The position numbers and the translations under genes were made by a program. Source: Voacanga thouarsii (Eukaryota; Streptophyta; Magnoliopsida; Gentianales; Apocynaceae). From it: a stretch of DNA of 64,000 nt. Under the pieces are notes generated by a model that searched no databases, was not told the DNA's origin, and was given only the letters and a program-made list of their open reading frames with translations. The stretch is from contig JANUWF010001479.1 in the NCBI GenBank assembly GCA_026120185.1, forward strand, positions 434,001 through 498,000, given 5' to 3'. This document shows, piece after piece, positions 35,885-47,976 of this stretch (the first letter of the stretch is position 1; every line of letters starts with the position of its first letter).

Positions 35885-37015
35885 CTGCAGATTGATAAGG
35901 TTTACATGCACACCTGGTTCTGCTATGACAACCGGAAAATATATTGTACACAATGTTAAAACATATCTTTCTAAGGTAATACGACATTGCATTTCAGTTC
36001 TCATTGTCATGATTCAACCATGCAAGGAAATTGTATGATATGCTAATCTGCAATCCAAGAACAAAATTTCCAAAAAAAAGAAAAATGAAAGGGAAGAAGC
36101 CATGGGAGGACTGGGAGGACCTCTTCAAACCAAAGACTCCAAACTGGGAAAGCCAACTTTAAGTTCTTATAGTCAACCTTATGCATGCAAAATTCAAGAA
36201 CTTCAAACAATTGTCCAAAGATGCCATCTTTAAACCTCCCAGTCGGAAACAACCATGAATGACATTTCGAAGAGAGGATCAGGCCACGCTTAAGACGTCA
36301 GATCGAACAAGAAACCAAACCTTCCCCACCCCACCCCACCGCCACCCCCAACCCCAACCCCTCCCAAAAAAAAAAAAAAAAAAAAATCAAGAAGGAAATG
36401 ATTCAATTTTTACAACTTGTTTCACAACAGCAGATAAACAGAAAAATTGATTGGCAACCCCATGGTAATTCAATCGAGAAAAATTCAGGCCTTGTAATAG
36501 ATCTACCAAGCAGAAAGCCATGCATCAGTTTCAATTCTCGTCTTTTTGCAAGATCACACAAAATTCCAAACGCATGCAACCTTGAAAGAGGGTAAGGGAA
36601 AAAAAATGCATGTCAAAAAATCTTTCAGAATTGTAAACAAAAAGGGGAAATAGAAATTGAAAATCCCTTGCTATCATGATCTTTGGCCTTACGATCGTGA
36701 TCGCTAGCTTGTTCAAAAGAAGCAACCCGAAACACCAACACAAAGAGCAACCACAACAGAAATCAAATCAAATCAAGCAAGCAAAATCACATGCATGAAA
36801 CAAGAACATGAAAAAAAAAGAAAAAATCTTCAGTAAAATGTATTAGAATTCAAGAATCGGAGGCCAGCGGAAAAGAAAACAAAAAGAATCCTCTTTTTTT
36901 TTTAAAAAAATCCATCTTCAAGTTGGTATATCTCAACTCAATCTCAATTTCTGGTGTTTTGATTGGAAATCATAAACGGAAGCGAATCAAATGGGAAATG
37001 AGAGACTTTTGTTAC
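35885..37015 (-). other. 5'UTR intron of the NF-YC gene
   Basis: On the minus strand AAG|GTAACAAAAG at 37016/37015 and ATCTGCAG|CAAAGAG at 35885/35884 bound a 1131-nt intron, which ends 8 nt before the ATG. A leader intron in this place is usual for plant NF-YC genes. It includes an A23-type run near 36367 and C-rich sequence at about 36327-36365. Confidence 0.7.
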
Positions 37016-37149
37016 CTTAAAGGATTAAAAAAACATGGAGCGCGTGGATGCACGCGCCCTCTCTCGGAGACTTCTGTCCGTAAAACTTACAGCAGAGCTT
37101 TTCTCCTCCTTTTCATACGCCTAGGTTTCTGATAGACGGCAGTGGTGCT

Positions 37150-37159
37150 TATTTATATA
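37150..37159 (-). promoter_or_regulatory. TATA box of the NF-YC gene
   Basis: The minus strand reads GTATATAAATAAG here, about 135 nt upstream of the predicted 5'UTR intron donor at 37015. Transcription would start near 37120-37128. Confidence 0.6.
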
Positions 37160-37549
37160 CTCCATTAGTTTCAAGAGGGGTCCACTTAGTAAACGCCGCA
37201 GTTGATGTTTAAATGACTGAGATGCCTTTATGTACATTGTTAAGGAATGAGGAGGTCCGGTTTTTTTTTTCCCCCAAATTATTTTTTTTTAAAAAAATCT
37301 TTTATTGAACAAAAATCTAGGCATTTTCTTCTTTTCCTCTAATTGTTAGTTTTTGTCCTTTTTTTTTTCCTTCTAATCAAAATCTTTACCTTACCACTTC
37401 AAATCTTTTAATAAATCTTGTAATACATTCTTTGTTTGCATCATCAATGATACACTTTTAAAATATAATACTATTAAATTAAAGAAGATTAATAAATTTA
37501 GATTTATAATATTTTTTCATGTACAATAATATCATTAGTGTATATAAAA
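37160..37549. other. NF-YC upstream region, AT-rich
   Basis: The sequence has T-rich and A-rich runs near 37260-37300 and 37360 but no gene. It ends at a Stowaway-like MITE. Confidence 0.4.
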
Positions 37550-38017
37550 TACTCGCTCTGTCCCAAATTATCTGTCCCTTTAACCGATTATGTTGAAATT
37601 AAGAAAAATAAGTTTTTTAGTTAATTAAACATTCTTTTTCATTTTTATCTTTATAATTCAATGATAAGTATCTCTCTTTATATTAAAAAGTATACAAAGT
37701 CCAAATTTTTGATATAATTTCAAATTACTTCTCTTTCGTAAATATTTAATTCTTACTAAAAAATAGATCAAAATATTGATGAATATATAATTTTCTCTTT
37801 AAATTACTATTGATATTTCTTATGAATTAACGAGACAAGTATAAATATCATAACTCATAAAATGAATTTTTCACCATATTTTAATATATTTGAGAAATAG
37901 AATACTATTAAATATGAATAAATTTAAAATATTAAATCTTGATTTGCTAAAAAGACAAATAATCTGGGACAAAAATTAAGTTTAATAGTAGATTGATAAC
38001 TTAGAACAGAGGAAGTA
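37550..38017. mobile_element. Stowaway-like MITE, 468 bp
   Basis: The left end TACTCGCTCTGTCCCAAATT and the reverse complement of the right end, TACTTCCTCTGTTCTAAGTT, pair over about 23 positions with few mismatches, and TA lies at both ends. A second internal copy of the right-end motif (AATAATCTGGGACAAA near 37965) suggests the right side is partly duplicated. It lies about 400 bp upstream of the NF-YC TATA box. Confidence 0.7.
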
Positions 38018-38023
38018 CACTAT

Positions 38024-38186
38024 TACTACATCTGCTTTATAAATCGTTTTAGACCTTGTATATATAATTATGAAAATAAGATATTTTATAAGTTAAATTA
38101 CCTAAAATACCCTAATTTAACTATTCAGAAGATTGAATATAGTATTTAGGACAAGAAACAAGTAAAATTAAATTAAATAGAGATAG

Positions 38187-38188
<2 letters not shown>
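38024..38188. mobile_element. Second Stowaway-like MITE, 165 bp (tentative)
   Basis: The left end TACTACATCTGCTTTATAAA and the reverse complement of the right end, TACTATCTCTATTTAATTTA, resemble each other and the Stowaway consensus, with TA at both ends. It is only 6 bp from the larger MITE and abuts a TA microsatellite. Confidence 0.45.

Positions 38189-38191
<3 letters not shown>

Positions 38192-38239
<48 letters not shown>
38192..38239. repeat. (TA)n microsatellite, about 48 bp
   Basis: About 24 uninterrupted TA units directly next to the small MITE. Confidence 0.95.
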
Positions 38240-38240
<1 letters not shown>

Positions 38241-39486
38241 CATGTATCTTCTTTAAAATTTGGACTGATTTGATAAAATTAAAATTTGAAGATTGAAGTT
38301 TAAATATTTAAGTACTACATTGTGAAAACTAAATCTAAAGGTTAAATTAATTATAATTCATTTTTACACTATATTTTATCAATTTAAATTAAATATCAAG
38401 AAATATTAATAATAAAATGAATATTTAACGCATTCAAACTTCAAATTCAAGTAACTTTCAATTCACTTAAAATTTATAATATGATTTAAATACGACTTAA
38501 TAAATTAAGTGATAATAAAAAATTATTATCAAACGTACTTAATTAATTAAATATTTAATATTAGTTGTTATCAAACGTACTTAATACAATAAGTACTTAA
38601 TTCATTCAGTTTTAAGTGTTAAATTGAATTACCAAACAGACTTTTAGTGAAAGACTTATATTTGAAAAGATAAGGTAGCTTTAAAAGAACCGATTATGAA
38701 ATCCAGGTAATATTTCTTATTTTGATCTTGTGTGTGTATGCGTGTTTATTATTATTTTTTCCTTGTTCTTTTTTTGAGAGATTTTTTCCCTTTAAAAAAC
38801 AAAAATTAGGGGATTTATATATATAAAAAAGAAATTTGCCCCTTTTTTTTTATGGTTTTGAATTTTAAGACTTACGTACATTTTCTATGTTTTTAGCAAT
38901 TTTCATTTAGATTTTTCAATGGATGATTTTTAGTGTTTTACTATTTTTTATATGTTGAATTGAGAAAATACACGTAATGAATTATAAATAACTCTATTTC
39001 TTATTAATTTATGGACAAAATTTATATCCTATTCTACACACCAATTTTTCTTTTTCTAGAAATAGACATTTTCCCATTTATTAGCAAATGAAAGCATTAA
39101 AAACCCTGAGTTTATTTGCATGTTATTCATTTTATTTGGGTGGTGAATTTTTTTGTAGAAGAAGCAAACTCTCTATCTCTCCGTTATACTTAACTCGAAA
39201 CCAACTAAATTTGTCAGCTTTTAATGACACACTGCGACTTCGCGTCCTATATAATCAAAGAGCAAGAAATAACAAATAAACGACAAATGATCTGGTACTG
39301 CATGTACTTAATGGGCAAAAAATTATCTCGGTGGGTCTTTTTTTTTTTTTTCCGCTCAATAAAAATCAACTATTTATATCTACAAAATCATATATAAATA
39401 CATCTAAAAAATTCCTTCTATTACAAAGAAGAGATAATGGAAGAATGAAAGGAGAAATGTCTCCAAGAAAATTACAGAATTTAGCC
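38240..39486. other. AT-rich intergenic DNA
   Basis: No gene or defined repeat. Homopolymer T runs occur near 38850 and 39340. Confidence 0.45.
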
Positions 39487-40057
39487 CACTAAAAAAAATG
39501 GAATAAATACGACAAAAACAAAAATGATAGTCCAAAAACCGTCTTAATATGTGACTTTATATGACGGTTCAGAAACCGTCGCAATAGATAGGCTTAATAC
39601 GACGATTTTACTCCAATCGTCGTATTTGGTCACCAAATACTACGGCTTATTTAAACCGTCATAATAGATAGACCTAATACGAGAGTTGATATAACCGTCA
39701 TTTTTGCACTAATTATAACAAATCCCCATCAATTTTTTTAAATTTTATCTAATTATTTTCAAATTTAGTTACAATACTTTTGGTAATGATTATAATAAAT
39801 TTAACTGTTGTATCGTTAATTTGAAATCTTTATATTTGTAAATACACTAAGATATCTTTTTATTTTATAGATATTATTGCGCAAATGTGATAAAATAAAA
39901 CGAATGACCTTCAAATTTGGTTACTAAACTTATTTTAACTTTATAAATATATCTAATAGTTAGATCATTGATTTTTCAAATAAATTTTTGTTTACATCTT
40001 AAGTTTTCATATATTTGTATTAAAGAGCTTTAAATTCATTTTAATTATTAGTTATTC

Positions 40058-40091
<34 letters not shown>
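40058..40091. repeat. (TA)n microsatellite
   Basis: About 17 TA units. Confidence 0.95.
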
Positions 40092-40095
<4 letters not shown>

Positions 40096-40329
40096 TCTAT
40101 ACAATATAATATATTCTTATTAATTAGTGAGTATTAGATTAATATTTTATTTAACATAAATAATTTTTTAATTACAAACATACATATGTATGTGTACACA
40201 TATATCTACGTAGCTAGCTAGAGTGTACTATCTCTTAATTATTATATTTAATTAATTATATATATAGACATTCCATTTATAATTTTTATTGTAAAAGTAA
40301 ACTTTATATAATTTTATTTGTCACATTAG

Positions 40330-40331
<2 letters not shown>

Positions 40332-40364
<33 letters not shown>
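40332..40364. repeat. (TA)n microsatellite
   Basis: About 16 TA units. Confidence 0.95.
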
Positions 40365-40367
<3 letters not shown>

Positions 40368-40470
40368 AAATAAAAATTATTTTTTAAAAAAAATTAAGGT
40401 TCTAATCATTAGCCGTCGTATTAGGTTATTTAATAGGACGGTTATTAAAACTGCCATATCTGGTCTCCAA

Positions 40471-41630
40471 TTCTATCAGCATTTCTTCCATCTTTCTTCA
40501 ATTTCAGCCGCACTTTCACTCCGGTGCATTCCATTTTCAATTAAGTTTTCTTCAGCTTTGGATTGTCTTCTCCGACAGGTTCTTTTATTCAACTCTGGCG
40601 GGTTCTTTCTTCTCCAGCAGACACCGTTCTTCCCTTGTGGTTCTTCTCCGGCGCAGCTTCTAGTAAGTGTTTCTATCTCCGACACGACATTGGATCTTGC
40701 TATTGATCTGTTTTTGTCTTCTTGAATCTATTTTCTTTGAATCTGTCTTCTTGTATTTTCTTGAATCTGTCTTCTTTCTTCTCTGTCAGACACCCTTCTT
40801 CCCTTGTGTAATTTATTTATCTTAAGAAGCTGAATTTGAGCTTTGTTTGGCTTTAGTCAAACTCCCCTAAAGAGCACACACATCCACCTGCCATTTTAAG
40901 TTTTAAACTTCTAAGAAAGTGGTCATTGTTTATCAGAAAGGAATTCAGGCAGAGATTTGGTTTTTGTGTTCTTTCCTAGTCTAACAGATTAGACCCGGGG
41001 CATTGTTCACTATGTTTTAACCTTTCAATGTTTTACTGTTTTAATGGGGTCTTAAATCTTTCAATGTTTTAGCCTTTGTTAGCATTCATTGAATTGTCCT
41101 TTGTGAAAGAGAAATGGTTTTGGTCCTCCTTCTGTTATTTGGAAAACTTTATCTATGAAACTTGGGTGTAGCTAAATGCTCTCATTTTCTTTCTTAGTGC
41201 CCTTATTTGTTCTGCAAGTCTCTTTCCATTATATAGAACCTACAACCACAATTTTCATTGATAGACAATTTTATCAAAGAAAATTTTGATAAAATTTTCA
41301 CTAGTTCCTATGCACATGTATCTTTAGACAAATGAACTATATGTCTATATCCGCACCTAAAACAGAAGCTAATTTAGTCAGAGAAGCTGGAGGAAAACTT
41401 AATAAAGCATTTCAAGCATTTCATTTTTTAATCTATGGGTAGCTATGTACCATATATGTTTGGAACTAGGGCTATTTATGTATGTTCTATAATAGATAAT
41501 AAGGGATAAAACTTCAAGTTAAAAGGAACAGGAAACAGGCACTTTTCAATTTTTATAGTCAAGAACTCTTCTCTAGTTTCTTGTTTTGCTATTTCTACCC
41601 AACTTTCATTTTTGGGTCAAGGATTATGAA
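40471..41630. other. Transcribed-looking noncoding DNA, possibly interior of the CACTA-like element
   Basis: A CT-rich, moderately GC-rich segment (40480-40670) ends in TTCTA|GTAAGTG, like a noncoding exon with a donor, and T-rich intron-like sequence follows. The layout mirrors 800-1250. No coding sequence is evident. It is cut by the solo LTR at 41636. Confidence 0.3.
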
Positions 41631-41635
41631 CTTCT

Positions 41636-43156
41636 TGTTAGGATTCGTGGACTCCTAAACGTAGAAAACATCCACGAATCGCTTCCGAGGACCCAAGTAA
41701 ACGATTAAGAAGATCTAAGGTTTAAAAATTACCTCAGCTCGGTGTAATCGAAATCTTTCGATTCTGACTATTCTGTCGTGCGTGCAACCCGAACGATCAC
41801 CAGACGCTACAGTGTGCGAACGTCCTCTATCGGTACACATGGCGAACTAACTCGTTACCCTAAGAGTGCTAGCGCCTAGGGTTTGAGAGGGGTTTTTTTT
41901 TTCTCTGGTGGAGAATGGGACGAATGTTCTCAGCCGAATTAGACTCTTGAAAAGATGGCTAGGGTTTTCTTAAAAATCCCGAACTTCTTAGAGTCCAACC
42001 CTAATAATATCTTATTATATTCTAATTTAAATTTCAAATTAAATTAAAACTGATATGATAAGATTTTGCCATTATCTCTGTAACTTAACTAATTAATTTA
42101 TCGAGTCAGATTCTTATAATCTGGACATCATTCAGATACGTTGAATGTGGACATATTTTCAAATTCACTGTATCTAGTAAATTTTCTAAGTTTGATTAAC
42201 TTATGCATATTTCCATATTCATCGAATCTAGTCACCAGAAAGATAAACTAACAAGTTCGCTTATTGTGTGACCCTATAGGTTCATTTAACACTAGCAGTG
42301 TGCCTAAATCATATTTAAATGGCCTACAAGTTATAAGCGGTTTCTAGCAAAACATTATAACTATCTAAGTTAAATGAAGATTAGTGATCTCTTTGAACCA
42401 AACCATAATTTTATATTTAGTCCTTTTGTCACACGATATCCAGATTAAGCATAAGGTACGGAACATGTCATCCTTATTAAGCTTAATCAATTATTTCTTG
42501 ATTTCATAGTAGATTGTTCAAACAAATGATACAAATATCTTAGATTGATATATTTGAGCACGACCATGTATTTTAACAGTTTAACTTATCAAGGGGCCCA
42601 TGGATATCTCCCCATAATTGAGAGGGACAAATTCCTTCACAATCAATCATATTCCTCTCCTTGATTTATTCTATATCCAACAGTAGTCTAATTTATTATC
42701 TGGTTAAAGACAACTTTAGACAATGTAAAAATATAGAATTTATCAAGTAGGAAACTATGATGAATTTAGGTCAAAGGACTTTTAATATCATTATGGCTAG
42801 AAAGTACTTATGACATGTTCCATGAAGTACTCTTACAGTGGGTCATGTCCAATACAATGTTCTCTAACATTTATTTATGTTTTGACTTGATATCACAAAT
42901 ATCCATGACCAGTAAAACATAGTCATCCAGTCACAAGTATACTAATCTTTATTTATTATTGTTCCAATAATAATAAACGATCAGGGACAGATTTAGAATA
43001 GTCATTATATTCATTGTTGGGTTTTATTATCAAGTTACGTACTTGATGACGATAAAACAAAATGCACTATTCATGGAAAGAAAAGCCTCATATTATTATA
43101 TAAAACATAACGATAATAGTATAAGTACAAATTGACTCTAGGGCATATCCCCAACA
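41636..43156 (-). mobile_element. Solo LTR, 1521 bp, Angela/Tork-like copia
   Basis: The segment starts TGTTAGGATTCG and ends CCCCAACA, and is flanked by a perfect 5-bp duplication, CTTCT (41631-41635 and 43157-43161). Read on the minus strand it begins TGTTGGGGATATGCCCTAGA, close to the starts of the LTRs of elements A and B, so its orientation is minus. No internal coding sequence remains, so it is the product of LTR-LTR recombination. The conserved start with ATATGCCCT is typical of Angela-type copia LTRs. Confidence 0.9.
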
Positions 43157-43344
43157 CTTCTGATTTATCCTTAAAGCATCTAAAAAAATTAGCCTTATAG
43201 AACAATTGTATTTACCTACTTTGACATGCAGAGTGTTTGTCCCCAAAATTTTGATTGAATATAAAGGTTTAATTGAAAGAAAATCTTTTTCCTACCATAT
43301 TCTAGATTTTCCCATGGTAATCTTTTATTTCTTTGTTTTTCCCA

Positions 43345-43781
43345 AGGTTCTAAAAATCGGACCAGTCATCAAACCGGTGAAGCAACAGGTTCAATGGTTC
43401 ACAAATCCGATTGGATTGAACCATGGTTAAATCGGAATGTAGTTAAATATATTTTTTAATATTATTTATACATAAAAATATTGTTTATTATTATTATTAT
43501 TATATATATATAAATAAAAATAAATAAACAATATAAAAGATGTCTCTTGATATTAATAGATTTTAAATAACAACAATTCAGTTATCTGTAAAAAATGTCT
43601 AAAACATAAGAATAAATTTATTTTCTTTTTTAAAAATTCAAATTGACCGGTTTGATTGATTTTGACTAGTTCTTGACCGATTTTCTCGTTGTCGATTTAT
43701 AACATAGAGTCGGCCGGACCAGTGATTGGTTCCCAGTCCGATCGGCTGAACCGGTCGATCCGGTCTGACTTTCAGAACCAT
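43345..43781. mobile_element. MITE, about 437 bp, Mutator-like
   Basis: The left end AGGTTCTAAAAATCGGACCAG pairs with the reverse complement of the right end, ATGGTTCTGAAAGTCAGACCGG. Subterminal parts are rich in CCGGTT/AACCGG motifs. The flanks TTTTTCCCA and GTTTTCCCC look like a 9-bp target duplication with two changes, which fits Mutator-like insertion. The core is AT-rich and noncoding. Confidence 0.65.
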
Positions 43782-44429
43782 GGTTTTCCCCATTAAATCC
43801 CATTTCGATCTTGTTTTTTGGGATGTCAATAAATTCCTTGAGGATTGCTACATACACAAGTTCATAATGTTCACGACATGTTGGTGGTATCTACCAAAAG
43901 TTGTTGCTGAAGTATTTGCTGATGTCAATACCGCATAAGGAAACCTTGTCCTTCATGAACTTGCTATAATTTTGCAACATTTATCTGTGCTTCAAACAGC
44001 TGTTTATAGTAACAAGAAGTAGAGGAACAGTAACAGCAAGTATCATAGTGTTGAGACCTAGCCGCCCTATTAAAAAATTTATCATTGTTGAAGCTGGATG
44101 AATAAATGTATGAAAGAGCCTAAGATTTTGCATAGAGATAATAATTTTATAAACTACTTTTGCAAAAGTTATGGTAACTAAGGATGCAAAACAAATATGG
44201 TAATTACACCTTCTAAAGGAACTTTGTGGTAGTCTCCTATGGTTGATCTTCATATTTCAGCATTAGTGCCTTGTTTTATATCATTCTTGGATTTGACTAT
44301 TTAACAGATTATGGATATGTGTTGCATCGAGGATTCATGACTACCTTGCCTTTGCCTTTTCTCTTTCTTCTCGTACTCTATTCATTTGTGGTGAAGAGTT
44401 TCATTGCTATTTGTGTGTGCATACACATC
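43782..44429. other. Noncoding DNA left of the nested copia pair
   Basis: No supported gene. ACATC at 44425-44429 is the left target duplication of element A. Confidence 0.4.
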
Positions 44430-46271
44430 TGTTGGAATATATGCCATCTAGACTAGTTTATCTGGTGTAATTATCGAATTTATTCTCAAAATTTATTTGT
44501 AAATTTACATTTTATTTGTGCACGATTTTCGTTTGGAAAGAACCCATTGTGTTTAAGTAAGTGATCCATGTGAATGGTGGTCTTTCACAGTAAGGTATGG
44601 ATCACGGATTACTTAACACATAAATGTTTGTTCTTAACTGATTGATGAGAATGGAAATCTCGTCATGTATAGGTTATTGTGTTATGAATTCCAAATGGGG
44701 AATGACTTACCTTTAGTTAGTGAATAGTCCACTCACTTCATAGCATGAGCGTATTTCGAATACGTAAAATAGGACCTGTAATAGTAGTTTCTAAAAGTAT
44801 TATTTAAAAAAAACTCAATCTATTACTGCTATAACGTGGACTAATACTCTACCACTTGAGTATGAGTTAGTAGTCTAACAAAGCTAGAAGCATATATTTT
44901 GATATACTGCAGTTGAGATTCTTTCGTAGAACCAATATACTTATATGTTAGGTATATGTAACTAGTTAATTAAAACAAACTTGTACAAAATAACTTATAC
45001 GCTATATCGTCCCTTGTGACTGTTCAAATGATCTAATTATCCAGGGCCCTAGGGAACATGACTTAGATGTTTACTTTAAGGTAACTCCCTTGAAAAGTGA
45101 AAACATTCCAAGAGTTATGAATCATTGGACTAGAGGTCTAAGAATGGTATATGTCTATTAGAGAGGTGTTAGTACACTATTCCTCTCTAATTGCACGGTA
45201 ATGCATACATGGGTATTTTAGTCATTACACTTGTAGGTCAAAGACTTTGCTAACGCAGTATTGTCCTTTGGATTAATATTTCCTTATGGTAATATTAGAA
45301 AATATTTAAAATGTAAAATATAACTATTTATATAGTATGGGTATTTTGGTCATTTTAGTAGCTAAAGCGATATGTCTTTCGGTCCCCAGAATGGCCCTTA
45401 AGTCTTGAAAGATTTAGATTAAAGAATTGGTCTTGATGTTTATGGGTTTTATTTTATTTTATTAGTTTAATTTATTATTGAACTAGAATAAAATAAAATT
45501 TTCGAGAGAGAGTATTTATATTATCTAGTTTAATTGGTTAATTAATTATTTAGGGCCCAATGGATAGACTAAATAATTAGAAAATTAATCTAGATATAAA
45601 CTAGAAAAAAGATATGAAATTTTATATTGGTCTATTTAGGCTTATTAATTATTTATTGGGCTGTTTAATAAAGTTTAGAAAATAAATAATTGAGATTTAT
45701 TATTTATAGATGTTTAAGTCCAAGAATAAATAATTTATTTGGCCTAATGAATAAGACTAAGGGAAAAATAAAATTAAAAAATAATATTATTAAATTAATT
45801 AATTATTAATTTAACTAATTAATTGAATAAATAAAAAGACAACACGGGATGGATCCTGTGTTGTTCTGCGTGAAGGATAACAGAAAGCATGGGTACTTTT
45901 TGTTTTCACGCAAATGGATTTTACTCTCTCAGGGTGTGTAAATGAAAAAGGAATTGAAGCATTTCATTGGAGAATACACACTGGAAAGACCAATTCATTG
46001 AGTATGCAAACCCAATTCATAGAAGAGAAACATATTGCAAGCTCACTTCTTTAAACTTTCACCGGCTGTGCTACGGGCACCATTTTGAAAGATCGAAAGC
46101 TTCGCGTGGATGAGACGTAGTAGACGTTTGCAAGGACGTGAGCCACTAGCCTAAAATATCCTTATACAAACATCTACACTAGTACAAAAAGGGTCATTTA
46201 ATCACAAAGCTAAATTTTTTGTTTTCCTAACATGCTTTCGTTTTGTTGATTTTTGCCATTTTAAGCCTTCA
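44430..46271 (+). repeat. Element A 5' LTR
   Basis: TG...CA-bounded, 1842 bp, directly followed by the primer site. It aligns along its length with 60988-62855, but with indels near the start and near 46010-46030 and frequent transitions, so the element is old. Confidence 0.92.
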
Positions 46272-46273
46272 AT

Positions 46274-46285
46274 TGGTATCAGAGC
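46274..46285 (+). other. Primer binding site (initiator tRNA-Met type) of element A
   Basis: TGGTATCAGAGC, complementary to the 3' end of plant initiator tRNA-Met, starts two bases after the 5' LTR. Confidence 0.9.
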
Positions 46286-47976
46286 TATGGTTTGGCAAAT
46301 ATAGGAAGCATGTTAGGCTTAACTAAAATAAGAAAATATTTGTTTTAGTTGAAATTTGTAATCCTTCGTTTTTATTGGTATGGGTAGTTTCACTGTAAGT
46401 TTCGCGAGTGAAAATATAGGAATAATATATTTTACTTGCTTAAATAGATATCGTGTAGGCCCAGTGTTTTTAATGGTATAGGCGCATGTTTGGATGAATT
46501 TTGATTGAAAATGGAGGAAAAAATCGAAACCAGTACGCAGAAAAAATTCTGGAGAAGAAGGTACTGTGCAATCTAGCCGAGCCGAGCCGAGCCGTCTAGC
46601 TGAGCCACTGCGTGATGTGAGAGGAGCCGTGAGTCATGCACGTCTCACAGCTGGCGAGGAAGCCTTCCTCGCTGATAGCTTCAGCGAGGAAGTTGTAATT
46701 GCAATGTTTTGCTACGTGGTCAACAATTTTGACCGCACAGCTGGGGCACGGCGGGCCGAGTCCACCCGCCCGGATCCGGCCCATGGGTCATGATCCAGTG
46801 TGGCGGGTGCATTGGACTCAACCCGTATAAAAAAAAAAAAATATAGTTTTTGGTCCCATATCAGACGAAGTTATTTTTATTGCAATAGTTAATGTTCTCT
46901 GAATATTTTGCATGAAAAATAATAGTAAAAGAAATTTAGGATTAAACAATACCATTAATTAATTAATGTGTTTAATTCTATTATTTACACACTTAGGTTA
47001 AAAGAATAGAAAAGCATGAAAACGTTTACAGTTTTCTAACATGCTTATTTCTTTTTGTATCTTATGTACGTGATTTCTCAAAGACCAAAGTTTTTAGGAA
47101 TTTTGACAAAGAAAAAAAATCTTAAATCAAATGGTTAATTTTAATTTGAACAAAAATTAATTCTTGGATATTTTCTCAAAGAATTTTATTCTTGAGATAG
47201 AAAATATATTGAATTTAGATATTTTTGTGAATTAAAATAGAAAACCATTTTGATTGAATTTTATCAAGAAAAATTGTTTTTGTCAAAACTTGAGATCAAA
47301 ATCTCTTGAAAATTTTATTGAAATTATTAAGTTTATTAACTTAAATAAAATTAATCCATAAAAAATTTTCTCAAAGGGTATAAACCTTGACATAGAAATT
47401 TTTATGGATTTAGATATTTTATTTTGAGTTAAAATAAAACTTAATTGAAATTTTCAAAATATATTTTCTAAGAAAAATCCTTATTTTAAAATATTAAGTG
47501 GGAGAGGAGTTCCAACGACCCCACGGCTTCCATCACGATCCTCATTAGAGATTGTGGGTCTCCTCGCGTTACCTTGGGAGTGAACCCGTATAGGATGGGG
47601 ATACCACAAGGATCTAGAACTAATGGATGGATACAATTAATAACCTGGGATACGTGTTATGATCGGCCAGCCTGCGTTGGAAGTTATAGTGTGAGGAATG
47701 TCCATAAAAAATGAGAAGAAACGGTCATCCCATGATGGAGTTATCTTCTAGATCATTACCTAGAAGGAAAATTAATTTGTGGTGGTTAATACACTTAGCT
47801 TAGAAAACTGTTAATCTTCCCAAGAAGCTATGTCAGTTTTTTTAAGAGTCAAATTAATCATATTAAAGATAATAGTGATATGGTTAACTATTATCGGATT
47901 TAATATGAGGATAAAGTCACAAATTATTTTGTTTTTCACAAACTAAATTTTCTTTTATTCTCGATTTTTTTCAGAA
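46286..47976 (+). other. Element A leader, GC-rich hairpin then AT-rich sequence
   Basis: The leader is about 1.7 kb. At 46570-46800 it is unusually GC-rich, with CCGAG repeats and a perfect hairpin, GCGAGGAAG-C-CTTCCTCGC (46654-46672), plus a third GCGAGGAAG copy at 46684-46692. The rest is AT-rich and corresponds to the leader of element B (53638-55343). Confidence 0.8.

Larger units (their letters stand above)
39487..40470. mobile_element. CACTA-like element end with hairpin ladder
   Basis: CACTAAAAAAAATGG starts at 39487. From 39530 to 39710 there are three successive short inverted repeats: GACGGTT...AACCGTC, ACGACGATT...AATCGTCGT and ACGGCTT...AAACCGT. They are separated by nearly identical spacers, CAATAGATAGGCTTAATACG and TAATAGATAGACCTAATACG. 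At 40411-40455 related motifs recur in the opposite orientation (CCGTCGTATTAGG, GGACGGTT). Repeats of this kind bind the transposase in plant CACTA elements. The other TAGTG terminus is not identified. Two TA microsatellites lie inside. Confidence 0.45.

Noticed and set aside
35877..35987. N-terminal extension of NF-YC by 37 codons
   Set aside because: The extension crosses a good CTGCAG acceptor 8 nt before the ATG, so it is intron and leader.
46566..46793. 75-codon GC-rich frame
   Set aside because: It lies in the untranslated leader of element A and follows from CCGAG repeats.
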